From Spirochaetia bacterium (GTDB taxonomy: Bacteria > Spirochaetota > Spirochaetia > CAKZLE01), in the NCBI GenBank assembly GCA_021736385.1, contig JAIPFY010000018.1:1-49954 (forward strand): a DNA stretch of 49,954 nt. The letters are read 5' to 3'. Below, one piece after another: positions 7,436 to 17,300 of the stretch. Position numbers and translations under genes: made by a program. The notes beneath the pieces are model-generated. The model did no database searches. It saw only the letters and a program-made list of their open reading frames with translations, and was not told the DNA's origin. Position 1 is the first letter of the stretch; every line of letters starts with the position of its first letter.

Positions 7436-8715
7436 AGCTCACCCGCTGCCTTGAACAGCTGAGCATAGAGATCTTCGATATGTTCGATATCGACACTGGC
7501 AAAAGCGATCCTCAGGTAGGTCCCGCCGATGGAGATCGTACCGATCCCATAGGAATCAAGCAGGTAATTCCTCAGCTCTTCAGCATCACCCTTGCAGGTG
7601 AAGGTCATGAAATAGCCTGAATTGAACGGCAGGGGCTTGAGCATATCCGAATCTGCATACGCTGCCAGCGTCTGTTTGACCTTCTCATACCGTGCCTTGA
7701 GCAGTGCGAAGGCGTCTGCCTTCTCCTGCGCATAGGTCGGACTGAGCATGCCCTTGAGGATCAGGGACTGGGCAGGGCGGCTGCTGTTCGAGATCGAAGA
7801 CCTGATCGCTCCCATGGTCTTCTTGATCAGTGCCTCATACTGTGCGCCACTCATACCCTTTGCCCCATAGGTGATGAACCCGACTCGGAAGCCCCAGACG
7901 AAGTCCTCTTTGGTCGATCCATCGACCTTGACGGCAAGGATGTTCTCATGCAGGTCTGCCAAAAGAGCGAAGAGTGATTCGGTAGCGGTCTCCTCCTCGA
8001 AGAAGAGGCCGAAGTAGGCATCATCCGATATGATCAGCAGTCTCTTACCCTTCTGTGCGTGTCGTTCCAGCAGTGCGGCAAGAGCTGCAGCTTCCTCGCG
8101 GGAAGGAGAGTATCCGGTAGGATTGTTGGGGAAGTTGAGGATGAGTGCGACCCTGTCACCTTCGATCGATGAGATCGTACGATCCAGCGCATCGAGGTTG
8201 AGCCTTCCCTGCTCTGAGAAGAAGGGAAAGGGGACGATCGATGCTTCTCGGCGCTCTTCGAAGATCAGGCGGTAGTTCCCCCAGAACATATCGGGGATGA
8301 TGATGCTGTCACCTGCATCCAGAAAGAGATCTGCGATCATGAGGATACCGTGGGTGAGTCCACTCACGACCACCGGTGATGATATGGGCTTGCCAGCAAG
8401 AGAGGGATTCTTCTCGAGCAGCTGATCCTTCCAGGCGGCTCGAAGCGCAGGATCCCCTGCGGTCGGCGCATAGGAGAAGACCTCATTCGGACTCAGACCG
8501 TCTGTGAGATCGAAGATCGACTTGAGGTACATCGGATCACTGCCGATCTTTGCCATACCGACAGTGGCATTATAGGTGGTAGCTTTCTGTTTGGCTTCAG
8601 CGGACTGAGCGACGATCCCTTTGGGAAAGTACATGCGTCTCCCAAGATCCGATAACAGAGCCCCTGCGGTGGTCCCCTCGAGCATCTCATTCAATTCTGC
8701 GGCAATACTGTTCAT
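7426..8715 (-). CDS. PLP-dependent class I/II aminotransferase
   Basis: This 429-residue fold-type I enzyme transfers an amino group; its substrate is not identifiable. Visible motifs are NFPNNPTGYSPS (the NP.NPTG region), ISDDAYFGLFFE (the Asp that pairs with the pyridine nitrogen, then Tyr) and KVDGSTKEDFVWGFRVGF, whose Ser-x-x-Lys region carries the Schiff-base Lys and is followed by a phosphate-binding Arg. IGGTYLRIAFA near the end includes the Arg expected to bind the substrate carboxylate. AGGAGG stands 5 bases before the ATG. It is the first gene of the operon with the ModE-N-like regulator and pfkA, which suggests a role linking amino acids and glycolysis. Confidence 0.88.
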   Translation of the reverse strand: MNSIAAELNEMLEGTTAGALLSDLGRRMYFPKGIVAQSAEAKQKATTYNATVGMAKIGSDPMYLKSIFDLTDGLSPNEVFSYAPTAGDPALRAAWKDQLLEKNPSLAGKPISSPVVVSGLTHGILMIADLFLDAGDSIIIPDMFWGNYRLIFEERREASIVPFPFFSEQGRLNLDALDRTISSIEGDRVALILNFPNNPTGYSPSREEAAALAALLERHAQKGKRLLIISDDAYFGLFFEEETATESLFALLADLHENILAVKVDGSTKEDFVWGFRVGFITYGAKGMSGAQYEALIKKTMGAIRSSISNSSRPAQSLILKGMLSPTYAQEKADAFALLKARYEKVKQTLAAYADSDMLKPLPFNSGYFMTFTCKGDAEELRNYLLDSYGIGTISIGGTYLRIAFASVDIEHIEDLYAQLFKAAGELWS

Positions 8716-8755
8716 CAACTCCTCCTACTAGAGCATATGTGCGTTGTGTTACCAG

Positions 8756-8784
8756 ATACTATATCAAGTTTCCGGCAATGTGAA
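8756..8784 (-). promoter_or_regulatory. Candidate promoter for the aminotransferase operon
   Basis: Read on the minus strand, TTCACA, a 17-base spacer and TAGTAT lie about 40 bases upstream of the aminotransferase start codon. Both boxes match the sigma-70 consensus only partly. Confidence 0.4.
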
Positions 8785-8836
8785 TATCAGGGTACGGCCT
8801 GTATGGGTTAATTCTTCTGCAGTGAACCACCTGCAG

Positions 8837-10846
8837 TCACTGCGGTACATCCTCGAGCATGGTGGTGAACTCCTGTTCCGCCACGATCCGGACCCCGAGC
8901 TTCTGGGCTTTGGCCAGCTTGCTCCCGGCACTGCTGCCGGCAAGCAGATGGGTCGTCTTTCCCGTGACCGAACTGACGACCCTCCCCCCGCGTGCTTCGA
9001 TCAGCTTCTCAGCGATCGATCTCGGCTGATAGTGCTCGAAACTGCCGGTGACACACCAGACCTGGTCGGTGAAGACCTGAGGGAGAGCGGGCTGTTCACT
9101 CTGCTGCTCACAGAAGGAGAGACCGACAGCCTTCAGCTCTTCGATCTGTTCGAGCACGGCAGGGTCGGAGAACTCGCGTATGATCGTCTGCGCCGTCTTC
9201 TCCCCGAACCCTCTGATCCCGGTAAGCTGCTCAACCTCTCCGTGCTGTGCCAGTTCGATCAGCTGATCGATCGAGCGTATCCCGCTTTTGATCAGCAGCT
9301 GCGAGGCTTTCTTGCCGACCTCGGGGATCCCGAGAGACCTGAGCACGACCTCATAGGGCCGATCGAGACTCTCTCTGATGCTCTTGCTGATCTGCTGCAC
9401 CTTCTTCGGGCCGAACCCCGGTTCGCTGATCAGCTGCTCATAATCGATATGATACAGATCAGCGGGATCTCTGGCCAGTTTCCTGCTGATGAGCGTTCGT
9501 ATGGTCTCGGAACCGAGACCGTCGATATCCATCTGTCCCTTCCCCACGAAGAAGGTCAGTCTGCCATAGACCTGATCAGGACAGTCATGATCGGTACAGA
9601 AGTGATGCGCCCCCTGCCTGATCAGCGGACCACCGCAGGAAGGGCAGCGCTCCGGCATGTGCCACAGGCGATTTCCCTGCTCATTCTTCTCGATCACCCG
9701 CTCCACGGCCGGGATGACATCACCGCGTTTGGATACCGAGACCGTATCCCCGATACACAGTTCGAGCAGTTCGACGTAATCCTGGTTATGGAGGGTCACG
9801 TTCGAGACCGTGGACCCGCCGATGAGCACCGGTTCGATCCGTGCCACAGGGGTGGCGCGTCCGGTCCTGCCGATTTGCACATCGATCGCCGTCACGACAC
9901 TCTCAGCCATGGGCGCCTCGAACTTGTAGGCGATAGCCCATCTGGGATGATGGCCGGTATACCCGAGAGATTCCCGCACCGGGAACTCATTGACCTTGAT
10001 CACCAGCCCGTCTATCTCATAGGGAAGCGATCCACGTTCCCGCGCTGCATCCTCAAGATACCCGGTGAGGGCATCGCTGGAGCTGCAGATGTGGTAGCGG
10101 GGATTGATGATGAACCCCAGCAGCCTCAGATCATCAAGAAGTCCCGCATGGGTCTCCGGCTGCATCTGTCCGTCAGAGAAGAACCCCTCATAGACGAAGA
10201 TACGCAGGGGCAGCCGTGCGACCTCACTGCTTCTGATCCTGCGGATCGTACCTGCGGTCAGATTCCTGGGGTTGGCATACTCGATCTCCATGGTGCTGTT
10301 CAGCTGCCTGAAGTCTTCCCTGGTGAGAAAGATCTCACCTCTGACGGCAACGGTCACCGCACGTTTCAGACGCAGCGGAACCTCCCGGATGGTCCTGACA
10401 TTCGAGGTCACATCATTGCCTACATACCCGTTGCCCCGGGTGACCGCCCGAACCAGCAGACCATCTTCGTAGTAGAGCACGATCGAGACGCCGTCGATCT
10501 TCTCTTCGATCACGAAACTCAGCTGCTGTTCGACCCGCTTCTCTATCCGTTCCATCCAGGAAGTGATCGCACTCTCCGCATACGCCTTATCGAGACTCAG
10601 CACAGGGATGGTGTGAGGGACCTCAGGCAGATCTGCACTCAGATCACTGCCCACACGAAGGGTCGGAGAATCGGCTCTGACCAGATCGGGATGTTCCCTC
10701 TCAAGCTGCAGCAGGGTCTCATACAGTGCATCATAGGTCTGATCACTTACCTCGGGAGTCCCCTGTGCGTAGGAGGTGTTCATGCTGTTGAGCTCTTCGA
10801 TGAGTCCGTCCATCCTCGCTGTGATCTGCTGATCTCCTGTATCCAT
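8837..10846 (-). CDS. ligA: NAD-dependent DNA ligase
   Basis: The enzyme seals nicks in DNA using NAD+. The 669 residues follow the family order. The Ia domain has the NAD-binding YDALYETL. The adenylation domain has EEKIDGVSIVL with the nucleotidyl-accepting Lys (KxDG). The OB fold includes GRTGRATPVA. A four-Cys zinc finger (CPSCGG...CTDHDCPDQ) follows, then the helix-hairpin-helix region (EPGFGPKKV, IRGFGEKTA) and a C-terminal BRCT domain (VTGSFEHYQPRSIAEKLIEARGG). AAGGAG precedes the ATG at 10846; residues upstream of it have no family counterpart. The gene is divergent from the molybdenum-hydroxylase-like trio and a 95-base control region lies between them. The complementary strand is open for 733 codons, which is a shadow. 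Confidence 0.96.
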   Translation of the reverse strand: MDTGDQQITARMDGLIEELNSMNTSYAQGTPEVSDQTYDALYETLLQLEREHPDLVRADSPTLRVGSDLSADLPEVPHTIPVLSLDKAYAESAITSWMERIEKRVEQQLSFVIEEKIDGVSIVLYYEDGLLVRAVTRGNGYVGNDVTSNVRTIREVPLRLKRAVTVAVRGEIFLTREDFRQLNSTMEIEYANPRNLTAGTIRRIRSSEVARLPLRIFVYEGFFSDGQMQPETHAGLLDDLRLLGFIINPRYHICSSSDALTGYLEDAARERGSLPYEIDGLVIKVNEFPVRESLGYTGHHPRWAIAYKFEAPMAESVVTAIDVQIGRTGRATPVARIEPVLIGGSTVSNVTLHNQDYVELLELCIGDTVSVSKRGDVIPAVERVIEKNEQGNRLWHMPERCPSCGGPLIRQGAHHFCTDHDCPDQVYGRLTFFVGKGQMDIDGLGSETIRTLISRKLARDPADLYHIDYEQLISEPGFGPKKVQQISKSIRESLDRPYEVVLRSLGIPEVGKKASQLLIKSGIRSIDQLIELAQHGEVEQLTGIRGFGEKTAQTIIREFSDPAVLEQIEELKAVGLSFCEQQSEQPALPQVFTDQVWCVTGSFEHYQPRSIAEKLIEARGGRVVSSVTGKTTHLLAGSSAGSKLAKAQKLGVRIVAEQEFTTMLEDVPQ

Positions 10847-10889
10847 GTCAGCTCCTTCATATCTATCGCATATATACAGCACCGCATCA

Positions 10890-10919
10890 TTGCGGATATA
10901 CTCATGTACATGGTATTTT
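10890..10919 (+). promoter_or_regulatory. Candidate promoter for the molybdenum-hydroxylase-like trio
   Basis: TTGCGG, 18 bases, then TATTTT lies 23 bases before the start codon of the 658-residue protein. It is a moderate sigma-70 match and the only reasonable one in the short ligA-trio intergenic region. Confidence 0.35.
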
Positions 10920-10941
10920 ATCATAAAGAGGAACAAAAGTC

Positions 10942-12918
10942 ATGAATACCGTCACCTACATCACAGCCATGCAGCGACCGAAGATGTTATACGGATATAT
11001 CCTGCGATCGACCATCGCTCACGGGACGATCACTGATATCGTGCTCCCCGATCTCTCAAAGGATTTCCTGGTCATCACCGCCGGCGATATCCCCGGTTCC
11101 AATGCACTGCGTGTGTTCGATGAGATCGTCCCGCTGCTCTCGGGAGAGCAGATCAGCTACCGGGACCAGCCGATCCTGGCGGTATTCGGTCCTGACAAGG
11201 AATCGGTCACCCTCGCCGTCTCACGTATCGCAGTCAGCTATGAGGCATCCGAGAGCTTCGATCCCGACCCGGAGGAGACCAATACCGGCCGACAGAGACA
11301 TATATCCTGGGGAGGTCCTCAGGAGATCCTCCAGCAGGCCGAGGATGTGGTCGAGTATACCTACATGACCGGTTCCCAGCGATCACCGGTCGGACCTCCT
11401 GTCGGCGCCTTTGCCGAGCCCACCGATGCCGGCATGGAGATCACCACTTCCAGCATGTGGCCGTTTCATGTGCGCAGCACCGTATCAGAGGTGTGCGGCC
11501 TGCCGAAGAGGAAAGTCATCATACATCAGCTTCCCTATACCCCCACGGTCGGGGAACACCTGATCTATCCATCGATCTATGCAGCCCTCGCCGCGGCAGC
11601 CGCTTCGGCGACCGGGCGCCCCTCCAGGATCATAGATCCCTATCCTGCCTTCCGCCCGGAGCTGATCATCACCCGGAGGACAGCCCTCAATGCCGAGCAT
11701 CTGCCCTCTGCAGAGTCAGTCGATGTACAGATCAATCAGGGGGCGTTCCCGCTCTTCGCAGATGAGATCATCGAACATGTCATAGCGGGGATCACCCCCT
11801 CCTATGGGCTTGATGCCTTTGAGGCGACCATCCATACCGTAAAGACCCCGGCAGCCCCGAGAAGCTACTACCAGGGCCTCTGTTTCCCCCTTGCCCTGTT
11901 CAGCAGTGAAGCCCATGCTTCCAACCTCGCCCTCTACAGCAACATGAATCCGGTGAACTGGCGGCTTCGTACCCTTGAGGATGCGGTGAAACGACCTGCC
12001 CATGTACTGCGGCTGCGCTCTGTGATCATGAAGGACCTGCTCGAACAGACGGTCAAGCGGTCGGACTTCTCAAGGAAGTATGCCGTCTATGAGATGCAGA
12101 AGAGAAGGAACAGGCTCATCTCCACCTTCACCGGCTACTCACGGGGTATCGGGATCGCTTCGGGCAGGGGGATCAACGGCTTCTCCACCCACTTCGCCTG
12201 CGAACGCAACTACGCGGTGAGTGTGCGACTGGATGTGAACGACCAGGTCACCATCACCACGAGCATCATGTACTCACCGGCTGAAGTGCTGTGGCGCACA
12301 GCAGCCGGGACCCTGCTGGGAGTCAACCCGGCGCAGATACAGATCAGGACATCACAGAACGAGTCGGCTAATTCCGGACCCGATGTGCTGCATCGGGACA
12401 GTACGATCATCTCAGTGCTCATCACACGCTGCTGCGAATCGATCAAGAGCCAGCGGTTCAAGGAACCGCTGCCGATCACCGTCAAGCGGAGCCTCAAGAG
12501 AGCAGGAGTTTCAGCTCAGGAACCGGTCAAGAGGCCCCTGTTCCACTATGTCTCCTGGGGTGCTCTCGCCCTGGAGCTTGAGATCGACCCGGTCCTGCTC
12601 AGACCGGTCATCTACGGAGTCTGGTGCACCCTCTCGTGCGGCAGCCTGTTCGACGAGCAGGCCATGACCAACACGATCTGCAGCGTGATCCAGGATGAGC
12701 TCACCGTACTCACCCGTTCCGAGACCGGGAGCATCACCATCGATGCGATCGATATCGCCTTCACCGTGCATGAAGAGACCCTCTCAGTCAATCCGATCCC
12801 CAATGTGCTTGGACTGCTGCAGGCCGCATACACCTCTGCCCTGACGCAGGCGATGAACCGGAGCTTCACCTCGATACCATCAGGTCCGCAGGAGATCTTT
12901 GAGGCCATAGGAGAGTAA
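10942..12918 (+). CDS. Divergent xanthine dehydrogenase-family large subunit, molybdopterin motifs lost
   Basis: The 658 residues keep the architecture of the molybdenum subunit. An a/b hammerhead domain (about 15-107: LYGYILRSTIAHGTI, FLVITAGDIPGSN, ISYRDQPILAVFG) precedes cofactor-domain relics such as VEYTYMTGSQ. Where the family has the GGGFGxK cofactor loop, this protein has PYTPTVGEH (198-206). The later GxGxGxxT and the C-terminal catalytic Glu motif GxxE are also not recognisable. Normal enzymes are larger (about 750). It probably cannot bind the cofactor in the usual way and may be structural or have a new activity. I recall a similar trio annotated as quinoline oxidoreductase in Treponema; this needs checking. 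AGAGGA precedes the ATG. It starts a coupled three-gene operon with ferredoxin-like and FAD subunits. Confidence 0.75.
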   Translation: MNTVTYITAMQRPKMLYGYILRSTIAHGTITDIVLPDLSKDFLVITAGDIPGSNALRVFDEIVPLLSGEQISYRDQPILAVFGPDKESVTLAVSRIAVSYEASESFDPDPEETNTGRQRHISWGGPQEILQQAEDVVEYTYMTGSQRSPVGPPVGAFAEPTDAGMEITTSSMWPFHVRSTVSEVCGLPKRKVIIHQLPYTPTVGEHLIYPSIYAALAAAAASATGRPSRIIDPYPAFRPELIITRRTALNAEHLPSAESVDVQINQGAFPLFADEIIEHVIAGITPSYGLDAFEATIHTVKTPAAPRSYYQGLCFPLALFSSEAHASNLALYSNMNPVNWRLRTLEDAVKRPAHVLRLRSVIMKDLLEQTVKRSDFSRKYAVYEMQKRRNRLISTFTGYSRGIGIASGRGINGFSTHFACERNYAVSVRLDVNDQVTITTSIMYSPAEVLWRTAAGTLLGVNPAQIQIRTSQNESANSGPDVLHRDSTIISVLITRCCESIKSQRFKEPLPITVKRSLKRAGVSAQEPVKRPLFHYVSWGALALELEIDPVLLRPVIYGVWCTLSCGSLFDEQAMTNTICSVIQDELTVLTRSETGSITIDAIDIAFTVHEETLSVNPIPNVLGLLQAAYTSALTQAMNRSFTSIPSGPQEIFEAIGE

Positions 12919-12920
12919 TC

Positions 12921-13406
12921 ATGAAGATATCGTGTCTGCTGAACAGCAAGCCTGTCGATTTTACGACCTATTCGGACAAACCGCTCAACCTGCTGCTCAG
13001 TGAAGAGTCAGAGGTGACCTCGATCACCCCTGGATGTTCGAAAGGCAGGTGCGGCAACTGCATCGTACTCATCGATGAGAAACCCAGACTCTCCTGTCTG
13101 GTCCCCGCGTTTCAGATCAGCGGGAAGAGCATCCAGACCTTCGAGGGCTTCGCGAAGAGTAAATGGTTCACCGATATCAGGAGGGCATATGAGAAGCATG
13201 CCATGCATCCGTGTCCCTACTGCTATGCGGCAAAGTCCCTGCTCATCCACTCCATCATCTCCGACAACACCGACCCGAGTCCTGAAGAGATCCTGCAGGC
13301 GATGAAGATCAACTCCTGCACCTGCATCAGTGAAGACCATCTCGTTGAGATCGTGAAGACCGCCAGTATGTTCAGAAGGAGAAGACGCCGTGTACGAAGG
13401 AGTTAG
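12921..13406 (+). CDS. [2Fe-2S] subunit of the molybdenum-hydroxylase-like complex
   Basis: The 161-residue protein matches the small iron-sulfur subunit of xanthine dehydrogenase-type complexes. The plant-ferredoxin-like cluster has CSKGRCGNC and SCL. The second, helical cluster domain keeps CPYC and the closing pair in NSCTCIS, so all eight expected Cys ligands appear present. It should carry electrons between a molybdenum centre and FAD. The C-terminus is very basic (a run of Arg), which is unusual. The start lies 2 bases after the large-subunit stop, and its end overlaps the FAD subunit by 17 bases. Intact clusters beside a degraded large subunit are notable. Confidence 0.85.
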   Translation: MKISCLLNSKPVDFTTYSDKPLNLLLSEESEVTSITPGCSKGRCGNCIVLIDEKPRLSCLVPAFQISGKSIQTFEGFAKSKWFTDIRRAYEKHAMHPCPYCYAAKSLLIHSIISDNTDPSPEEILQAMKINSCTCISEDHLVEIVKTASMFRRRRRRVRRS

Positions 13407-14274
13407 AGCACCGGCGGTATTCACCCCGGCAACGATCAATGAGGCACTCGATATCTACCAGAGGTACCCCAGGTCCGTGCTCTGGGCAGGAGGGACTACC
13501 CTCATGGGGCAGCTTCGTCCCTACCCGAGCCATGACAACCTCGATATCCTCTATCTCGGAAACGTGAAGGAACTCCACCGGATCAGCAGGAACGAGCGCT
13601 ATCTGGAGATGGGCAGCATGGTACCGATCCAGAGGTTCCTTGCCGTAGGACAGCATATCCTGCACCCGGTACTCTCCGATGCCTGCCGGCAGCTCGGACC
13701 GGAGATCATCAGAAGTCAGTCCACCGTCGGGGGCAACCTGTGCCACCCGAGTCAGCGGCTGAACATCGGGACAGCCCTCATGGTACTGGAATCACAGGTG
13801 GAGATCAGGGACTCCCAATCGGCCAAGGCCTCCACCCGCTGGGTACCTGTCAACCGCCTCTATAAGCGTGACGGCAGTCTCGGGCTGATCCACGGAGAGA
13901 TCGTCACCCGCATCCGGGTCTTCTTCGAGGAGGCGAACTTCCAGCTCTTCCGATCCCTTGGCAACCCGTTCTATCATCCAGAACTGGCGGTACTGTTCGC
14001 CGTGTTCGCCAAATACGAGAAGTCCACGATCTCAGAGTTCCGGTTCGCCCTCTCCTTCCCGATGATCGACATCATCCGCAGCAAGGACCTCGAGACCGCT
14101 ATCACCAGCAAGGATCTGCCGCTCTCCTCGAAGGAGATCAGCCACCTCTCAACAGAGCTCTACGAAGTGATCAGAGCCTACTCGACCAAGATCAGCAGTG
14201 TGCAGAAGACGCGTGCCTGCCGGGCCTTCGAACAGGCCCTGCAGGACCTGAATGCCCAGGTACTCATGTCATGA
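13390..14274 (+). CDS. FAD-binding subunit of the molybdenum-hydroxylase-like complex
   Basis: The 294 residues match the medium FAD subunit (CoxM/XdhB type). The first FAD motif is LWAGGTTLMGQLR and the second STVGGNLCHPSQ, which bind the pyrophosphate. The C-terminal CO-dehydrogenase-flavoprotein-like domain is present (FRFALSFPM region). The start is GTG at 13390, with AAGGAG eight bases before it; the first residues MYEGVRAPAVF lead into the usual P-x-s-l-x-E-A region. It overlaps the iron-sulfur gene by 17 bases. A hairpin (ACCCGC...GCGGGT, 14296-14314) lies between it and dnaE and may weakly end transcription. Confidence 0.85.
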   Translation: MYEGVRAPAVFTPATINEALDIYQRYPRSVLWAGGTTLMGQLRPYPSHDNLDILYLGNVKELHRISRNERYLEMGSMVPIQRFLAVGQHILHPVLSDACRQLGPEIIRSQSTVGGNLCHPSQRLNIGTALMVLESQVEIRDSQSAKASTRWVPVNRLYKRDGSLGLIHGEIVTRIRVFFEEANFQLFRSLGNPFYHPELAVLFAVFAKYEKSTISEFRFALSFPMIDIIRSKDLETAITSKDLPLSSKEISHLSTELYEVIRAYSTKISSVQKTRACRAFEQALQDLNAQVLMS

Positions 14275-14378
14275 TGACTGCCTGCACAGTAGTAAACCCG
14301 CTTTACATGCGGGTGCCTCATCGATATAGTTGGAAGATACCGATCATCCAGAAACCATAGCAAACCTGAGGGACGTAC

Positions 14379-17300
14379 ATGACAGATTTTGTCCATCTCC
14401 ATAACCATACGGATTTCTCTCTTCTTGACGGGGCCGCACCGATCGGCCGCCTGGTCGCAAAGGCCAAAGAACTGGGCATGCAGCATCTTGCGATCACCGA
14501 CCACGGGAACATGTTCGGGGCCCTTCGCTTCTATACCGAATGCCGCAAACAGGGGATCAAGCCCATCATAGGCTGTGAGTTCTACATCGCCCCGGGATCC
14601 CGCCTGATCAAGTCAGGCACCGAACACGGGAACAAGTACTACCACATGGTGCTGCTGGCAACCAATGAGCAGGGGTATAAGAACCTCATGCTGCTGAGTT
14701 CGAAGGCCTACACCGAGGGGTTCTATTACAAGCCGCGGATCGATGATGAGCTGCTCGAACTGCATCATGAGGGGCTCATCTGCACCTCTGCCTGCCTTGC
14801 CGGGGAGATCTCGGTTCATCTGAAGAACGGCGATCACGAGCTGGCACGACAGCGTGCTCTCTACTACCGCGATCTCTTCGGAGCGGACTCCTATTTCCTG
14901 GAACTGCAGGATCACGGGATCCCCGACCAGAAGCTGGTAAACCCCCGGATGGTCAAGCTCTCACAGGAGACCGGCATCCCGCTGATCGCGACGAACGACA
15001 TCCACTATGTGGAGCAGGATGATGCCAATGCACAGGACATCCTGATCTGTATCGGGACCAACAGGAAGAAGCATGAACAGGGGCGGATGAAGTTCGCTAC
15101 CGATCAGTTCTATCTCAAGTCAGGTGATGAGATGGCAGAGCTGTTCTCCTATGCCCCCGAGGCCATAACGAACACGCTGCTGATCGCCCAGCGGTGCAAC
15201 CTTGAGATCAAGTTCCCCGGACCGCTGCTCCCGGCCTTCACCATCCCCGAGGGGTTCACCTCACCAGAGGAGTATCTGACCTTTCTTACCAACGAGGGGC
15301 TGAAGCAGCGGTACGAGGTGATCACTGATGAGATCAGGGAACGGGCCGATTTCGAGCTGCAGGTCATCATCAGCATGGAGTTCACCGGCTACTTCCTCAT
15401 CGTATGGGACTTCATCCACTGGGCAAAGGAACACGACATCCCCGTCGGTCCCGGAAGAGGTTCGGGAGCCGGCTCCATCGTAGCCTATGCCATGACCATC
15501 ACGGACATCGACCCCATCAAGTACAGCCTCCTCTTCGAGCGATTCCTCAACCCGGAACGGGTATCGATGCCTGACTTCGACATCGACTTCTGCTTCGAAC
15601 GCCGCCTGGAGGTCGTGGATTATGTCTCCCGCAAATACGGGGAGGACCGTGTAGCCCAGATCATCACCTTCGGGACACTCAAGGCAAAAGCGGTGATCAA
15701 AGATGTGGCACGAGTGCTCGATATACCCTTCTCTGAGACCAACGAGATCAGCAAACTGATCCCTGCAGACCCGAAGATGACCATCAGCAAGGCGATGGAG
15801 GCAGAACCCAAGCTGCAGCAGCTCGAGAGCAAGGGTGGGGTCTATGCAGAGCTCTTCGATGTCAGCAGACGTCTTGAGGGACTGAACAGACACTGCTCGA
15901 CCCATGCTGCGGGTATCGTCATCGGTAAGGACATCCTGACCGAGTACGTGCCGCTCTACCGGGATGCGAAGACCGGATCGATCTCCACCCAATACACCAT
16001 GGACCTTCTGGAAGAGTGCGGTCTGGTGAAGATGGACTTCCTGGGACTGAAGACGCTGACACTGATCAAGAACACCGTCGATCTGATCAGAAAGCGCGGT
16101 ATAGACATCGATATCGACAAGATCCCTGAAGATGACCGCAAGACCTTCGCCATGCTCGGGGAGGGACAGAGTTCCTGTATCTTCCAGTTCGAGAGTTCGG
16201 GTATGCAGGGCATCCTCAAGGACGCCAGACCCGATACCATAGAGGACCTCATCGCGCTCAACGCCCTCTATCGACCAGGACCCATGGCGAACATCCCGAA
16301 GTATGTCGCAAGCAAGAACGGCAGACAGGCCATCGAATACCCTCACGATGATCTTGCTGAACCGCTGAAGCAGACCTACGGGGTCATCGTCTATCAGGAA
16401 CAGGTCATGCAGGTCGCACAGATCATCGGGGGCTTCACCCTCGGGAAAGCCGACATCATGCGAAGGGCCATGGGAAAGAAGAAAGTATCTGTCATGAACG
16501 AGATGAAGGCAGATTTCATCGAAGGAGCCAGAAAACTCGGCTACCGGGAGGACTTTGCCAACTACACCTTCGAGATGCTCGAACCGTTCGCCGGCTACGG
16601 CTTCAACAAATCCCATGCAGCGGCCTACTCGGTGGTAGCCTACCAGACCGCCTACCTGAAGGCGAACTACCCCGTTGAGTTCATGGCCGCGAACCTGACC
16701 AACGAGATCAATTCCCCCGATAAGCTGACGATGTACATCAACGAGACCAAATCGATGGGGATCACCATCCTCCCCCCCGACATAAATCTCTCAGAACAGC
16801 AGTTCAATGTCACCGACGACAAGGTCGTCTACGGACTGAACGGGATCAAGAATGTGGGATCTGCTGCCGTGGAAGCCATCGTATCAGAGCGAAAGAAGGG
16901 AGGTAAGTTCACGACCTTCATGGACTACCTCAATCGTGTCGATCTGAAGGCGGTGAACAAGAAGGTGCTTGAATCACTGATCCAGTCGGGGGCCTTTGAC
17001 AGTCTGGGGGAGAACCGATCGACCCTGCTGATGAATCTTGAGGAGATCACCGAGTTCGTCGCGAAACGAAAGGCGGCTGAACAGTACGGGCAGACATCCC
17101 TGTTCGACATCGAGGAAGAGGAGTCCCTGGGCAACTTCCAGATGGAAGAGGCCGAGGATCTCTCCATGTCAGAGAAGCTCCAGCTGGAGAAACAGCTGCT
17201 GGGGTTCTACTTCTCAGGCCACCCCATGGATGAGTACCGGGAGATCTGGAACAGGACGGTCAGGGTAGACCTCTCGAGACCCGAATACCTCATGGATAAA

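Noticed and set aside
8744..10945. Plus-strand reading frame of 733 codons opposite ligA
   Set aside because: It lies wholly antisense to a complete ligA with all its motifs, and its translation shows no family motifs. It is a by-product of codon bias on the other strand.
15261..16616. Minus-strand frame of 451 codons opposite dnaE
   Set aside because: It is antisense to conserved polymerase palm motifs and shows no recognisable domain.
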